The translations under genes and the position numbers were made by a program. A stretch of 64,000 nucleotides of DNA. Source: Bacteroidota bacterium. GTDB lineage: Bacteria; Bacteroidota; Bacteroidia; Cytophagales; Cyclobacteriaceae. Below, in pieces: positions 1 to 10,308 of this stretch. The stretch covers positions 1 to 64,000 of the forward strand of contig JAFDZA010000002.1 of NCBI GenBank assembly GCA_018267135.1, given 5' to 3'. The first letter of the stretch is position 1. The number at the start of each line of letters is the position of its first letter. The notes under the pieces are model-generated. The model was not told the DNA's origin. It did not search any database and was given only the letters and a program-made list of their open reading frames with translations.

Positions 1-76
1 ATCCCGAACAGGGCAGTTAAGACCACCAGCGCCGATGGTACTAGGGCAAAACCCGGGAGAGTAGGACACCGCCCAT
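1..76 (+). rRNA. rrf: 5S ribosomal RNA, 3' part
   Basis: The window opens inside a 5S rRNA gene. The segment contains the typical 3' half with the CGCCGATGGTACT block and the GGGAGAGTAGGACACCGCCC closing strand, and it is followed at once by a strong intrinsic terminator. The 5' end lies outside the window. An rRNA operon therefore ends here. The exact 3' end is estimated. Confidence 0.9.
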
Positions 77-86
77 TTTTATTACA

Positions 87-120
87 GACCCCCCGGCCTT
101 TTGGTCGGGGGGTTTTGTTT
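87..120 (+). terminator. Intrinsic terminator of the rRNA operon
   Basis: A ten-pair stem (arms 89-98 and 103-112, one G-U pair, TTTT loop) of six C/G pairs plus GGCC/GGTC is followed by TTTTGTTTTG. There is no T-run on the other side, so it acts on the plus strand only, ending the 5S transcript. Confidence 0.9.
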
Positions 121-170
121 TGAGGGTAATTTGTATTTTATGTGTTGGATAGAGAGGTCACTTGATGTTT

Positions 171-1709
171 TTATCCTGCCCATCCTTCTCTGTCTAAACT
201 CCGGTATTGAATGGCTTCTGCTAAGTGTTCTATTTTTATATCTTCGCTCTCAGCTAAATCGGCAATGGTGCGTGAAACTTTTAAAATGCGGTCATAGGCT
301 CTGGCAGATAACCCTAGGCGTTCCATGGCTGTTTTAAGTAAGACTCGACCCGCTTCGTTGATAATACAAATTTCTTTTACTTTATTACTGGGCATCATAG
401 CGTTGCAGTATATTTCTTTTTGATTTTTAAATCGTACGGATTGCGCTTCGCGTGCTTTCACTACACGCTCTCGAATTTCCGCACTCGTTTCTGTTTTTCG
501 TTGGGCGGTCATTTCGTCAAAACTTACCGGGACGACTTCCACATGCAAATCAATACGATCGAGCAGAGGGCCGCTTACCTTACTAAGATATCGTTGCACG
601 ACACCGGGGCCACATACGCATTCTTTTTCAGGGTGGTTATAATACCCACACGGGCAAGGATTCATACTGGCTATCAGCATGAAATTGGCAGGATATTCTA
701 TAGATATTTTTGCGCGTGAGATTGTTACTCTTCGTTCTTCCATTGGTTGGCGCATTACTTCCAATACGGTGCGTTTGAATTCAGGCAATTCATCTAAAAA
801 TAAAACACCATTATGTGAGAGAGAAATTTCTCCGGGCTGGGGATTTCCTCCACCTCCCACCAAAGCTACATCTGAAATAGTATGGTGTGGGCTTCGGAAG
901 GGTCTTGTGGTGATGAGTGTGGCATCGGCCCCTACTTTGCCTGCCACTGAATGAATTTTGGTGGTTTCTAATGCCTCATTTAATGTTAATGGTGGGAGGA
1001 TGGAAGGTAAGCGTTTTGCCAACATAGTTTTGCCGGCACCCGGTGGGCCAATCATAATAGCATTATGGCCTCCGGCCGCAGCAATCTCTAGTGCTCGTTT
1101 TATATTTTCCTGTCCTTGTACATCCTTAAAATCTGTTTCATAGTTATTTACCTTATTTTGAAATACCTCACGGGTATCAATTATAAGTGGATCTATCTTT
1201 TTTTTGCCGGAGATAAATTCGATGGCTTCCGTCAGGGTTTCAACTCCGATAACCTCGAGATTGTTAACAATGGCAGCTTCTCTTGCATTTGATTTAGGTA
1301 AAATAAAACCTTTAAATTGTTCTTTACGTGATTGAATAGCAATGGGTAACACGCCTTTGATTGGTCGCAGTTCGCCATCGAGTGAAAGTTCGCCCATGAT
1401 CACATACTTCTCTAATACTTCCGTAGTTATTTGAGCCGAGGCTGCCAGCACACACAAGGCGATAGGCAAATCGTAAGAAGATCCCTCTTTACGCAGATCT
1501 GCCGGGGCAAGATTGACCACTACTTTATTTCGCGGCATAAAATAGCCTAAACTTTTTAAGGCAGATTCGACACGGTGCTCGCTTTCCTTCACGGCTGTAT
1601 CGGGTAAGCCGCTCATGTGAAAATATTTTCCTTGCGTTACATTTACCTCAACGGTAATAGTTCGTGCATCTACTCCCTGCACGGCACTACCAAAAGTTTT
1701 AACGACCAT
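171..1709 (-). CDS. comM: YifB/ComM family Mg-chelatase-like AAA+ ATPase
   Basis: Full-length (512 aa) member of the YifB/ComM family. Residues 1-170 form the ChlI-like, Lon-protease-fold N-terminal domain. A Walker A motif GPPGAGKT lies at 221-228 and a Walker B motif GVLFLDELPEF at about 301-311, followed by the Mg-chelatase C-terminal domain with the NPCPCGYY cysteine cluster. ComM is known in naturally transformable bacteria as a hexameric helicase that promotes branch migration during integration of taken-up DNA; in other bacteria its role is less clear. The gene converges on the 5S rRNA gene and has no obvious operon partner. The start is the ATG at 1709; the conserved N-terminus begins within a few residues of it. 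Confidence 0.95.
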   Translation of the reverse strand: MVVKTFGSAVQGVDARTITVEVNVTQGKYFHMSGLPDTAVKESEHRVESALKSLGYFMPRNKVVVNLAPADLRKEGSSYDLPIALCVLAASAQITTEVLEKYVIMGELSLDGELRPIKGVLPIAIQSRKEQFKGFILPKSNAREAAIVNNLEVIGVETLTEAIEFISGKKKIDPLIIDTREVFQNKVNNYETDFKDVQGQENIKRALEIAAAGGHNAIMIGPPGAGKTMLAKRLPSILPPLTLNEALETTKIHSVAGKVGADATLITTRPFRSPHHTISDVALVGGGGNPQPGEISLSHNGVLFLDELPEFKRTVLEVMRQPMEERRVTISRAKISIEYPANFMLIASMNPCPCGYYNHPEKECVCGPGVVQRYLSKVSGPLLDRIDLHVEVVPVSFDEMTAQRKTETSAEIRERVVKAREAQSVRFKNQKEIYCNAMMPSNKVKEICIINEAGRVLLKTAMERLGLSARAYDRILKVSRTIADLAESEDIKIEHLAEAIQYRSLDREGWAG

Positions 1710-1877
1710 TTATTGAAATTATAGTTTTTTACAAAAAAACCATCGAAGCCTTTATCAACAGAAAACTTCGGAAGTTAGCCACTAAGCTGTAAACCACAAA
1801 GGCTATGTTTAATCTTAACGGATAAACCGTTTAAGTAATTTTTTTTAAAAAATTGACATAGCAGGGAATATTATGGA

Positions 1878-2621
1878 ATGGTTAAGTGTCGAACACAAAA
1901 AGTTATGACCGCTTCATTTCGGTATATTGTTTGGGTTGCATTTCTGTTTGTGGCGCAGGAGTTATCTGCCCAAACTGAGGGCGTGATAACGTATGAGATA
2001 ACGGTTAACAACCATCGCACGATCCCGGCAGAGCAGGAGGGGATGAAAGCTATGATTCCTCAATTTCAAATATTTAAGCAACAACTTTATTTTGATACTA
2101 CGGAGTCAATATATAAGCCTTTTATTGAGGAGGAAGACGAAGAAACCAACAGCCGGGGCAGAAGATATAGGATGAACACGCTTAATTACACCAACCTCTC
2201 CACCTCTCTTTATCTTACACAGATCAGCATCTTAGGGAAAAAATATTTAGTTACTGATACGCTGAAAACTCCACCATGGAAATTTGGCAAAGGAACTAAA
2301 ACTATTCAAGGGTATGAGTGTATGCAGGCTTTTTATACGATATCAGAGAACAACCGCCCACAAATGATTACGGCATGGTATGCGCCCGGCTTGCCACCTA
2401 ATTTAGGACCTGAAAAATATAATACACTTCCGGGAGCGGTGTTGGCTGTAGATGTGAATAACGCTGAGCGTGTAATCGTAGCAAAAAAAATAGAGATACG
2501 GCCATTGGCTAAAAACGAATTAGTAACAGAACCCTCGGGTGGACAAAGGATAACGAGGGAGGAGTTTAGAAAAATTATGCAAGAGCAACGCAACCAGCGC
2601 CCCGGCCGGTTTAAAAACTAA
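1878..2621 (+). CDS. GLPGLI family secreted protein
   Basis: A 247-aa exported protein with a hydrophobic signal segment ending near LSAQ. The family-defining motif appears in the variant NTLPGAVLAVD in the last third, preceded by a region that typically reads as extended beta-structure. GLPGLI proteins are restricted to Bacteroidota and are usually encoded next to a TonB-type outer-membrane protein, exactly as here, where the next gene starts 6 bp after the stop. Their function is unknown; a periplasmic role paired with the receptor is inferred. An internal ATG at 1905 would give a more standard signal peptide and may be the real start. Confidence 0.85.
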   Translation: MVKCRTQKVMTASFRYIVWVAFLFVAQELSAQTEGVITYEITVNNHRTIPAEQEGMKAMIPQFQIFKQQLYFDTTESIYKPFIEEEDEETNSRGRRYRMNTLNYTNLSTSLYLTQISILGKKYLVTDTLKTPPWKFGKGTKTIQGYECMQAFYTISENNRPQMITAWYAPGLPPNLGPEKYNTLPGAVLAVDVNNAERVIVAKKIEIRPLAKNELVTEPSGGQRITREEFRKIMQEQRNQRPGRFKN

Positions 2622-2627
2622 CTAATT

Positions 2628-5414
2628 GTGAAAAAAAATCTTTGGTGGGGGTTGGTTCTTTTGACACAGGCAGCCTTGGGCCAGCGGTCGCAAATTAAAG
2701 GTCAACTGACAGACTCTACTCATACTTTGCCTGGTGCAACGGTCCTTCTGTTAACTCAAAAAGATTCTTCGTTAGTACAATTTGCGGCCTCCAATGTCCA
2801 AGGGTTTTTTCAATTAAAAAATATCCCGAAAGGTGATTTTATTTTTAAGATTACATACGTTGGTTACGCTACTTATATAAAAAAAATTTCTATACATCCG
2901 GAAATATCTACCGAAATAGACTTAGGAAAAATTAAGCTGACACCACAATCCAAGTTACTTAGTGAAGTGGTTGTTAAATCTGAAAAAGATCCGGTTACAA
3001 TTAAACGCGATACAATTGAATTTAATGCTTCTTCATTTAAAACGAAAGCCAATGCAAATGTTGAAGATCTTTTAAAAAAAATGCCAAGTATAGAGGTGGG
3101 CAATGATGGTACCATTACCGCTCAAGGCGAACAAGTGCAGCAGGTGCTGGTAGATGGTAAAGAATTTTTTGGACAAGATCCGACATTGGCTACCCGAAAT
3201 CTTCCAGCCAATGCGGTTGATAAAGTGCAGGTGTACAACAAAAAATCTGACCAAACCGTCTTCTCGGGAGTAGATGACGGACAACGTACCAAAACGATTA
3301 ACTTATCACTGAAAGAAGAGAAACGTCATGCCTACTTTGGGAATGATATGGGGGGAGCTGGCACAAATAATCGCTTTCAGGCTAAAGCCAGTATAAACCG
3401 GTTTGATCACGGCAACCAGTTGTCGTTTTTAGGGATGGGAAACAATGTAAACCAGCAGGGCTTTTCTTTTGGCGACTATGCTAACTTCACCGGTAACACC
3501 GGTGGCGGTGGAAACAACAACTCCGGGGCAACGGTTAACACCGGGCTGCAAAGTGGCATTGTTACCAACTATGCCGGTGGGCTTAACTCTAACCGAACAT
3601 CAAACAACGGAAATACAAAAGTTAACGCAAGTTATTTTTATAATCATCTCGATCAGTATATTACCACGAATACGCATCGGATTAACTACCTGCCCAACGA
3701 CAGCACCAAGAGCAGCACGTACAACTTTGATCAAACCACTACTCAAAATTCAATAACCGATAACCATCGCGGTAATATTACCATCGATCATAAAATAGAT
3801 TCGGTCAACTCCATTAAGTTTAATGCCAATGTGGCCTATACTGTTTCAAGCCAGCCCCTCTTCAGTACCGGCAAAACCATGAATGTGGGCAACACGGCTT
3901 TACAAAACGAAAACTTCCGCACTACCACCAGTAACGGAAACAATGCTACGCTTACTTCTTATCTGTTGCTTCGGCATCGGTTTAAGAAAAAAGGAAGAAC
4001 GGTATCTTCCAATTTCTCTTTTGCTTATGCCGATAATGTTTCAAAAGGAACGTTGCTGTCTTCTACGGTGGAGTATCTAAGCACCGGCACGGTTACAACC
4101 CCGGCTAATCAACTAAACACACAAACGCTCACCAGCCCAACGTATGGGGTGGTGGTATCCTATACGGAACCTTTGGGCGGAAGGAAATATCTTGAGTTTA
4201 ATTATAATTTCAGTAATGATATTAACCACATAAACCGTGAAGTACTGAATGTAAACGATGTGGGGCAAACCAGTCTGAACACGCAACTCAGCAATAAATA
4301 CAGGAGTAATTATCTATACAATAAACCGGGTTTCAATTTTCGCATAAATCGCGATAACTATAATTTTTCAGTAGGAGCCGGCTTGCAGGAAACCCATTTG
4401 AACGGTTTGCTGATTTTACAAAACTTTCCCATTGACCGGCAGTTTCAAATGATTCAACCCTCCTTGCATTTTAATTATGATTTTTCTGAGTATAAGCGCT
4501 GGCGTTTGGATTATACCAGCAATATGCAGGAGCCTACCGTGTCGCAGTTGCAACCCATTATTAACAATACAGACCCGCTCAATCTAACCGTAGGGAATCC
4601 GCAACTTAGCCCGGCTTATGCCCATAATGTACGGTCTAATTTTTCTTTCTTTGATCCTTCCCGCTTTCTTAACGTATTTGCTTTAATTACTGCCAACTAT
4701 ACCGCAAACGCCATCTCCAACTCGCAGTCGGTAGATAAAAATCTGGTTCGTACAACCAAGCCTGTAAACGTGGCTAACAGCGTTTCGTGGTCGGGCAATT
4801 TTTCGCTAGGTATCCCGGTAAAAAAATGGAACAGCCGCTTTAATATTGGGCCGAATTATTTAGGGTCTGCCAACGCTAGTTTGCTTAATAATATAGATAA
4901 TACAATTGCACAGGAAACAGTAGGCGGAACAGCCCGCTACAATTATACTCTGGGCGATGTGCTAATTTTAGATTTGAGCGCTAACCTCAGTCAGCAACAA
5001 ACCAATTACAGTTTTAGCCCTCAGCAAAACCAGATTTATTTTAATAAAACCTACACAGCCGAGGCTAACATTACCATATTAAAAAATTACGCTTTTAATA
5101 CGGAATTGAATTATTTTATCTATAACAGCACAACGACCCATTTTCATCAGGCTATTCCGTTATGGAATATGTCGGTGTCTCGTTTTGTGTTGAAAAATAA
5201 TAGTGGAGAAATAAAAATAGCCGGCATCAATTTATTGAATTATGGCGTTAGCATTACGCAAACGGCCACATCCAATTATCTGCAACAACAAACCAACAAC
5301 AACCTGGGGCGTTATCTGATGATAAGTTTTACCTATGCCCTTAATAAACAACTTAACCCGATGAATGGGCGCGGTCGCGGAAGAATGGGCGGATCGGGAA
5401 TGCGAATGAGGTAA
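2628..5414 (+). CDS. TonB-dependent receptor-like outer-membrane beta-barrel protein with carboxypeptidase-regulatory domain
   Basis: A 928-aa protein starting at a GTG, with signal peptide MKKNLWWGLVLLTQAALGQ. Residues about 20-105 are a carboxypeptidase-regulatory-like (CarbopepD_reg_2) beta-sandwich, 110-230 resemble a TonB plug (LLKKMPSIEVGNDG), and the remainder is rich in alternating aromatic and polar strands of an outer-membrane barrel (OMP_b-brl_3 type). The C-terminus is unusual: a Gly/Arg/Met-rich tail (GRGRGRMGGSGMRMR) instead of a terminal aromatic. It forms a two-gene unit with the GLPGLI gene. The ligand cannot be inferred. Confidence 0.85.
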   Translation: MKKNLWWGLVLLTQAALGQRSQIKGQLTDSTHTLPGATVLLLTQKDSSLVQFAASNVQGFFQLKNIPKGDFIFKITYVGYATYIKKISIHPEISTEIDLGKIKLTPQSKLLSEVVVKSEKDPVTIKRDTIEFNASSFKTKANANVEDLLKKMPSIEVGNDGTITAQGEQVQQVLVDGKEFFGQDPTLATRNLPANAVDKVQVYNKKSDQTVFSGVDDGQRTKTINLSLKEEKRHAYFGNDMGGAGTNNRFQAKASINRFDHGNQLSFLGMGNNVNQQGFSFGDYANFTGNTGGGGNNNSGATVNTGLQSGIVTNYAGGLNSNRTSNNGNTKVNASYFYNHLDQYITTNTHRINYLPNDSTKSSTYNFDQTTTQNSITDNHRGNITIDHKIDSVNSIKFNANVAYTVSSQPLFSTGKTMNVGNTALQNENFRTTTSNGNNATLTSYLLLRHRFKKKGRTVSSNFSFAYADNVSKGTLLSSTVEYLSTGTVTTPANQLNTQTLTSPTYGVVVSYTEPLGGRKYLEFNYNFSNDINHINREVLNVNDVGQTSLNTQLSNKYRSNYLYNKPGFNFRINRDNYNFSVGAGLQETHLNGLLILQNFPIDRQFQMIQPSLHFNYDFSEYKRWRLDYTSNMQEPTVSQLQPIINNTDPLNLTVGNPQLSPAYAHNVRSNFSFFDPSRFLNVFALITANYTANAISNSQSVDKNLVRTTKPVNVANSVSWSGNFSLGIPVKKWNSRFNIGPNYLGSANASLLNNIDNTIAQETVGGTARYNYTLGDVLILDLSANLSQQQTNYSFSPQQNQIYFNKTYTAEANITILKNYAFNTELNYFIYNSTTTHFHQAIPLWNMSVSRFVLKNNSGEIKIAGINLLNYGVSITQTATSNYLQQQTNNNLGRYLMISFTYALNKQLNPMNGRGRGRMGGSGMRMR

Positions 5415-5513
5415 CCTTGATTGGTTGAGAGATGCTAAGATTCTGTTTTTTGGAGACCTTATAAAAACAAAAAAAATAATCGTTTGGATTTTTGTTGTTT
5501 ACTCGAACACAAA

Positions 5514-6707
5514 TCAGGTAGGGCTTTTTCTTCGGATAAGCGCCATGTAAAACCCGTCATACCCTTCTGATGGCAAAACCGATTTTTCTTTCACCAATTC
5601 AAAATCTTTTCTTCCAGTCAGAAAATTTTTTACTTGTCCTGAATTTTCTGAAGGTAAAATGCTACAGGTGGCATACACCATCAATCCGCCCGGTTTCAGC
5701 ATGATGGGGTATTCGCTCAGGATTTTTTCCTGTACTTGTTTTACATTTTCAATAAAATCCAACGACAGTTTCCATTTGGCATCCGGATTTCGTTTTAATA
5801 CACCCAAGCCCGAGCAGGGCACATCGAGCAATAACCGATCGGCTGAGTTTTCGAGGCGTTTAATTGTTTTTGAAGAGTCTATCGCACGAGGCTCAATGGT
5901 GGAGGCTCCGGCTCTTCGCGCTCGTTTTTTTAGCTCTTCCAACTTCCAGGCTTCGGTATCGAGTGCAATGATGCGGCCTTTGTTGTGCATGAGGGCAGCG
6001 AGATGTAATGTTTTGCCTCCGCCTCCGGCACAGGCATCAATTACACGATGGCCGGGCTCTACATTTAAGAATGGGGCGATCAGTTGCGAGCCGGCATCTT
6101 GTACTTCAAACAATCCATTTTTAAATTGAGGAAGGCTAAAAATATTTTGTCTTTCCTCGAGCAGAAGGGCATCGGGTATTCCTGAAACCGCTTTAGTAAA
6201 CACTTCGTCATCGGCCAGTTGTCCTTGCAAATTCTGCCGGGCGGTTTTGAGTGTATTGACACGCAAATACACAGGGGCTTCTTCGTTGAGGGCGTGAAGC
6301 TCGCGTGGCCATTGTGTGCCCAATTCTTTTTCGCCTAATTCATCGAGCCAATCGGGAATGGATTCGGTTATCCGTCTGTCATGGCTAAGGTGCTCAAACC
6401 GTTCGTGTAGTTGATTTGGGTCTATCAGCAACTCAGGCCAAGGGGGCAGCGGCCAATCATTCCATACGCACCACACCGCGAGCAATTTCCAAAAATCAAA
6501 TTCACCGGCCCGGCTCACTTCTTTAAACAGGCGATACCATCGTACAATATCGTACGTGGTTTCGGCAATGAATCGCCTGTCGCGCGCGCCCCATTTCGGG
6601 TTTTGTTTCAAGGCCTTTTCAATCGCCTTATCGGCATGCTTTTTTTCAACAACAATTTCATGCAAGGTTAGGACTACCGCCTCGCATAAATTCCGGTACA
6701 GACGCAT
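5514..6707 (-). CDS. rsmB: RsmB/NOP family class I SAM-dependent RNA methyltransferase
   Basis: A 397-aa RsmB/NOP2-type m5C methyltransferase. The N-terminal helical NusB-like part spans about 1-135. The catalytic Rossmann domain shows motif I DACAGGGGKT at 224-233, the motif IV PCSG with C298, and motif VI TCS with C348, the two cysteines used by m5C RNA methyltransferases. RsmB modifies 16S rRNA C967 in Escherichia coli; other family members act on other rRNA or tRNA sites, so the exact target is inferred. It stands alone, converging with the receptor gene and divergent from the CHAT gene. Confidence 0.9.
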   Translation of the reverse strand: MRLYRNLCEAVVLTLHEIVVEKKHADKAIEKALKQNPKWGARDRRFIAETTYDIVRWYRLFKEVSRAGEFDFWKLLAVWCVWNDWPLPPWPELLIDPNQLHERFEHLSHDRRITESIPDWLDELGEKELGTQWPRELHALNEEAPVYLRVNTLKTARQNLQGQLADDEVFTKAVSGIPDALLLEERQNIFSLPQFKNGLFEVQDAGSQLIAPFLNVEPGHRVIDACAGGGGKTLHLAALMHNKGRIIALDTEAWKLEELKKRARRAGASTIEPRAIDSSKTIKRLENSADRLLLDVPCSGLGVLKRNPDAKWKLSLDFIENVKQVQEKILSEYPIMLKPGGLMVYATCSILPSENSGQVKNFLTGRKDFELVKEKSVLPSEGYDGFYMALIRRKSPT

Positions 6708-6773
6708 TCAAATTTTTTTGCTGAAATTAGGGAGTTTATTTCGCACACAAACCACATTGTTAAAAAAATACTT

Positions 6774-9566
6774 ATGAGAATTTTCTTGCTCCTGCTGTAC
6801 ATGGCCCTGGCCACCTCGGCTTTTTCTCAGTTTGATATGCTAAAGAAGAAGTTGTTGGATAAAGGCAAAAAGGTACTTACCAATAATGTAGATCGCTCGC
6901 GCGATAAACTTGATTCATCGGATTTTAACTATGCCATTTCGGTCATTGATAATTCCGGCATGATGAACATACGCGATGCCGGAGAGAGTATTACCAAAAC
7001 GGCCGATTTTGTTTCGAATAACCTCTTTAAAGATGAATCGGCTGTAACCCCGGCCCAGCGAAGCCGCAATATTCTTGATGCCGCTGAAAAATTCTATGAA
7101 GTGCGGGCTTACAAATTGGCGGAACTGAAATTTATAGAAGCACAGCAAGCGTACGAAAGCAATCGCCTGACAAATAATATTAATTACAGTAAAGTGTTTG
7201 CCGACCAAGGATTGTTATTCGCTACGATGGGCCGTTTAAATCTGGCTTACCAATACACTTCCGAGGCATTGGATATGCGCGAAAGATCGCTCGGAAAAAA
7301 CAGCAAAGCCTATGCCGCTTCGCTAAATAATAATGCAGTATTGGCACAGGACATGGCTCGCTACAACGAAGCCGAGAAACTTTTTCAGGAGACGCTGGCA
7401 ACAGTAAAAAAAACCATGGGCGAGCAAAGCCAGGAGTACGCCATTGTGCTGAACAATGAAGCCATTTTTTTCTCGAAAGTAGGCCGGTACGATCAGGCCA
7501 TTGAGCGATTAAAATCGGCTATTGCAATTCTGGAATCTAAAGATGGCAATTCTAAAAATGCCGTAGGGTTTCAGTCGAATCTGGCCTTGCTCTATCAAAA
7601 AACCGGAAAGCTAAGTGATGCCGAAACCATTTATTTGAATCTGGAAAAAAATCTTCGATCGCAAAGTAAAAATCCTTATTACGCGGGTATTCTCGATAAC
7701 CTGGCCTTGCTCTACATTCAGATGGGCAAACTCGACAAAGTAGAGTCGTATTTTAAACAATCGGCCGAAGTATATAAAACACGCTTTGGAAATCAAAACC
7801 CTAATTATGCAAAAGTGCTTAACGATTTGGGAAATTTTTATCGAATGCAGGCAAAGTTTACGGAAGCCGAACAAATGTTAAACGAATCGATGAACATACG
7901 TAAGGCGATTTTAGATATCAACCATCCGGATTATGTAAAATCGGAAGAAGATCTGGGTATATTATATTGGAAAAAAGGCGACCTCCCCAAAGCCTTGGGA
8001 ATGTTGCAGGCAGCCATGAACAAATCGCTGGACTTTGTAAGCCGTTATTTTCCACCGATGAGTGAAGCCGAAAAAACAAAGTATTGGGACGTGCTTCAAC
8101 CCCGCTTCCAGCGTTTTTTTAATTATTGCCTCGAGGCCAGCGTGGCCAACCAAGACATAGCCAAAGAAATGTATAATTACCAAATTGCTACCAAAGCATT
8201 GCTGCTGAGCTCTACCAACAAAATCAAACAAATTATTTTATCAAGCGGAAACGCACAACTGATTGCCGAGTACACCGCCTGGCTGGATAAAAAAGAAACA
8301 CTGGCACGATATTACTCGCTCTCTAAGCAAGATTTACAAGACCAAAAAATTGATTTGGCCGCGCTTGAACAAGAAGCTAATAATATGGAGCGCTCCCTCT
8401 CTCAGAAGTCGGGCGATTTCTCGCAAGGCTATACCACCGAAAAAATTACTTTTGAGAAAATTGCTTCTTTGCTCAGCGAAGCCGAGGCCGTGGTGGAATT
8501 GATTCGCATCCAAACCTTTGATAAAGATTTTACAACTGAATCAAAATATGCGGCTCTGGTACTTACCAAAAATGGGCTGCCCAAACTAACAATTCTTGGC
8601 AATGGCGGACAACTGGAGACGCGCTATGCCAAATTTTACCGTAATGCCATTCAACAAAAATCAGACGACTCTTATTCTTACGATCAATATTGGGGGCGTA
8701 TCGAACCCGCTTTAGCCGGAAAGAAAACTATTTTTGTTTCACCAGATGGTATTTACAATCAAATTAATATCAACACCTTAAAAAAACCGAATGGCAATTA
8801 TGTGGTGAATCAGTATGACCTTGCCATTGTAGGCAACTCAAAAGACTTGGTAGCTTTAAAAAACCAGGCGGTAACACCGGCCAAAAAAGACGCTTTTTTA
8901 TTAGGTTTTCCTAATTACGGAGGGGCGAACGTAGATGCGCTACCCGGCACTAAAACCGAAGTAGAGAATATTTCGAAAATTTTAAAACAGAATGGTTACC
9001 AAATTTCGTTAGCCGAACAAAACGAAGCCACCGAAACAAAAATCAAATCGATTAACAGCCCGGCATTAGTGCACATTGCCACGCATGGCTATTTTCAGCA
9101 AGGCGAAAGCACCATCGGGGTAAGTTCAGAAAATGCTAAGAACAATCCTTTGCTTCGTTCGGGTCTGCTGTTGGCAGGTGCAGCCAAAACAATTTCGGGC
9201 GAAATGCTGCCGAACCTTGAAAGCAACGACAATGGCGTGCTTACGGCTTACGAAGCCATGAACTTAAATTTAAACGGCACCAGTTTAATTGTGCTGAGTG
9301 CTTGCGAAACAGGGTTGGGCGATGTGCGGGCGGGCGAAGGCGTGTATGGCTTGCAGCGGGCATTTCAGGTAGCCGGAGCCAAAGCACTGGTAATGAGTTT
9401 ATGGAAAGTAGATGATGCCGCCACGCAAGCCTTGATGACCGGCTTCTACACGAATCTCTCTAAAGGAACCAGTAAACTTAAAGCGTTTAAGCAAGCCCAA
9501 CTTCAGTTGATGCAGAAATACAAAGAACCTTACTACTGGGGCGCTTTTGTTATGATGGGTATGTAA
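6774..9566 (+). CDS. Secreted tetratricopeptide-repeat CHAT-domain protein
   Basis: A 930-aa protein with a clear N-terminal signal peptide (ending near SAFSQ). Residues about 100-420 are a tandem TPR array of the kinesin-light-chain/TPR_12 type (repeated Y..L.N.A.L and G..D.A motifs). After a helical linker, the last about 300 residues are a CHAT domain of clan CD proteases with the predicted catalytic dyad H771 in IATHGYF and C844 in LSACETG. CHAT proteins are caspase relatives; several are proteases acting on a partner substrate. The signal peptide indicates action in the periplasm or outside the cell rather than the cytoplasm. The downstream gene follows after 29 bp and may be a partner. 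Confidence 0.88.
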   Translation: MRIFLLLLYMALATSAFSQFDMLKKKLLDKGKKVLTNNVDRSRDKLDSSDFNYAISVIDNSGMMNIRDAGESITKTADFVSNNLFKDESAVTPAQRSRNILDAAEKFYEVRAYKLAELKFIEAQQAYESNRLTNNINYSKVFADQGLLFATMGRLNLAYQYTSEALDMRERSLGKNSKAYAASLNNNAVLAQDMARYNEAEKLFQETLATVKKTMGEQSQEYAIVLNNEAIFFSKVGRYDQAIERLKSAIAILESKDGNSKNAVGFQSNLALLYQKTGKLSDAETIYLNLEKNLRSQSKNPYYAGILDNLALLYIQMGKLDKVESYFKQSAEVYKTRFGNQNPNYAKVLNDLGNFYRMQAKFTEAEQMLNESMNIRKAILDINHPDYVKSEEDLGILYWKKGDLPKALGMLQAAMNKSLDFVSRYFPPMSEAEKTKYWDVLQPRFQRFFNYCLEASVANQDIAKEMYNYQIATKALLLSSTNKIKQIILSSGNAQLIAEYTAWLDKKETLARYYSLSKQDLQDQKIDLAALEQEANNMERSLSQKSGDFSQGYTTEKITFEKIASLLSEAEAVVELIRIQTFDKDFTTESKYAALVLTKNGLPKLTILGNGGQLETRYAKFYRNAIQQKSDDSYSYDQYWGRIEPALAGKKTIFVSPDGIYNQININTLKKPNGNYVVNQYDLAIVGNSKDLVALKNQAVTPAKKDAFLLGFPNYGGANVDALPGTKTEVENISKILKQNGYQISLAEQNEATETKIKSINSPALVHIATHGYFQQGESTIGVSSENAKNNPLLRSGLLLAGAAKTISGEMLPNLESNDNGVLTAYEAMNLNLNGTSLIVLSACETGLGDVRAGEGVYGLQRAFQVAGAKALVMSLWKVDDAATQALMTGFYTNLSKGTSKLKAFKQAQLQLMQKYKEPYYWGAFVMMGM

Positions 9567-9595
9567 GCAAAAAAATATTACTAAGTTATCCTACG

Positions 9596-10291
9596 ATGCA
9601 AACCCTTCACCACATTCTTTCATTTCATAAGGTAACAACCCTTGAGGCAGAAAGACTCAGCACAGAAGTAAAAGAGGTTTCCGTTGATTATGGTAAGAAG
9701 GGCATCATTAAAAAGCTTTCGCCCGAAACGTGGAATTTATTCGAGGCCATTTCAGACCAGGTTTGGAGTTCGGCCTTGCCCATCGTACAAAAAATTTCTT
9801 TAGGGTTTCAACTCTATGAAATATTTCCAAGCTATTATCATTTCTTAGTTCCATTTTACAGAGGGATAAGTAAAAAAGAAATTGTCCAACCGGAAGAAAA
9901 GAAAATAATATGGGTACATTTTATGAAATACTTAGCCGCCCCTCAATATTATGCAGACCCCGTAGGGTACGTTTTGTGGGCTCATTTTTTTGAAGATGAA
10001 ACATTGGTAAAGGAAACCTGGCAGGGGCTGATAAACAATTACACCGACAAAAAATCGTTGTTGAAATTAGTAGAAGTGGCAGGCCCCGTGCCGTTTTCCT
10101 TAAAAGAAATTCAGTACAACAATCTGCTTAAAGATCCCACAACGCACGAGCTTATTTTAGAAAGCCTGTTCCACAGTGCTGACGATGCATACGGGAAGAT
10201 AGATACGGAAAAAGCCCGTGCCCTGTTCATTCAATTAAAAGTAGATATCGAATCAGAAAATTATAAGCAGCTAAAAGAAAAATTGAAATAG
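9596..10291 (+). CDS. Hypothetical protein downstream of the CHAT gene
   Basis: I do not recognise this 231-aa protein. It has no signal peptide or membrane segment and appears mainly alpha-helical, with many Lys/Glu residues and aromatic clusters (PSYYHFLVPFYRG). It starts 29 bp after the CHAT gene on the same strand and is probably co-transcribed. Co-occurrence with a CHAT protease makes a partner or substrate role conceivable, but the CHAT protein is predicted to be exported and this one is not, which argues against direct contact. Confidence 0.65.
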   Translation: MQTLHHILSFHKVTTLEAERLSTEVKEVSVDYGKKGIIKKLSPETWNLFEAISDQVWSSALPIVQKISLGFQLYEIFPSYYHFLVPFYRGISKKEIVQPEEKKIIWVHFMKYLAAPQYYADPVGYVLWAHFFEDETLVKETWQGLINNYTDKKSLLKLVEVAGPVPFSLKEIQYNNLLKDPTTHELILESLFHSADDAYGKIDTEKARALFIQLKVDIESENYKQLKEKLK

Positions 10292-10308
10292 CCGTTAGTA
10301 ACTCTCTA

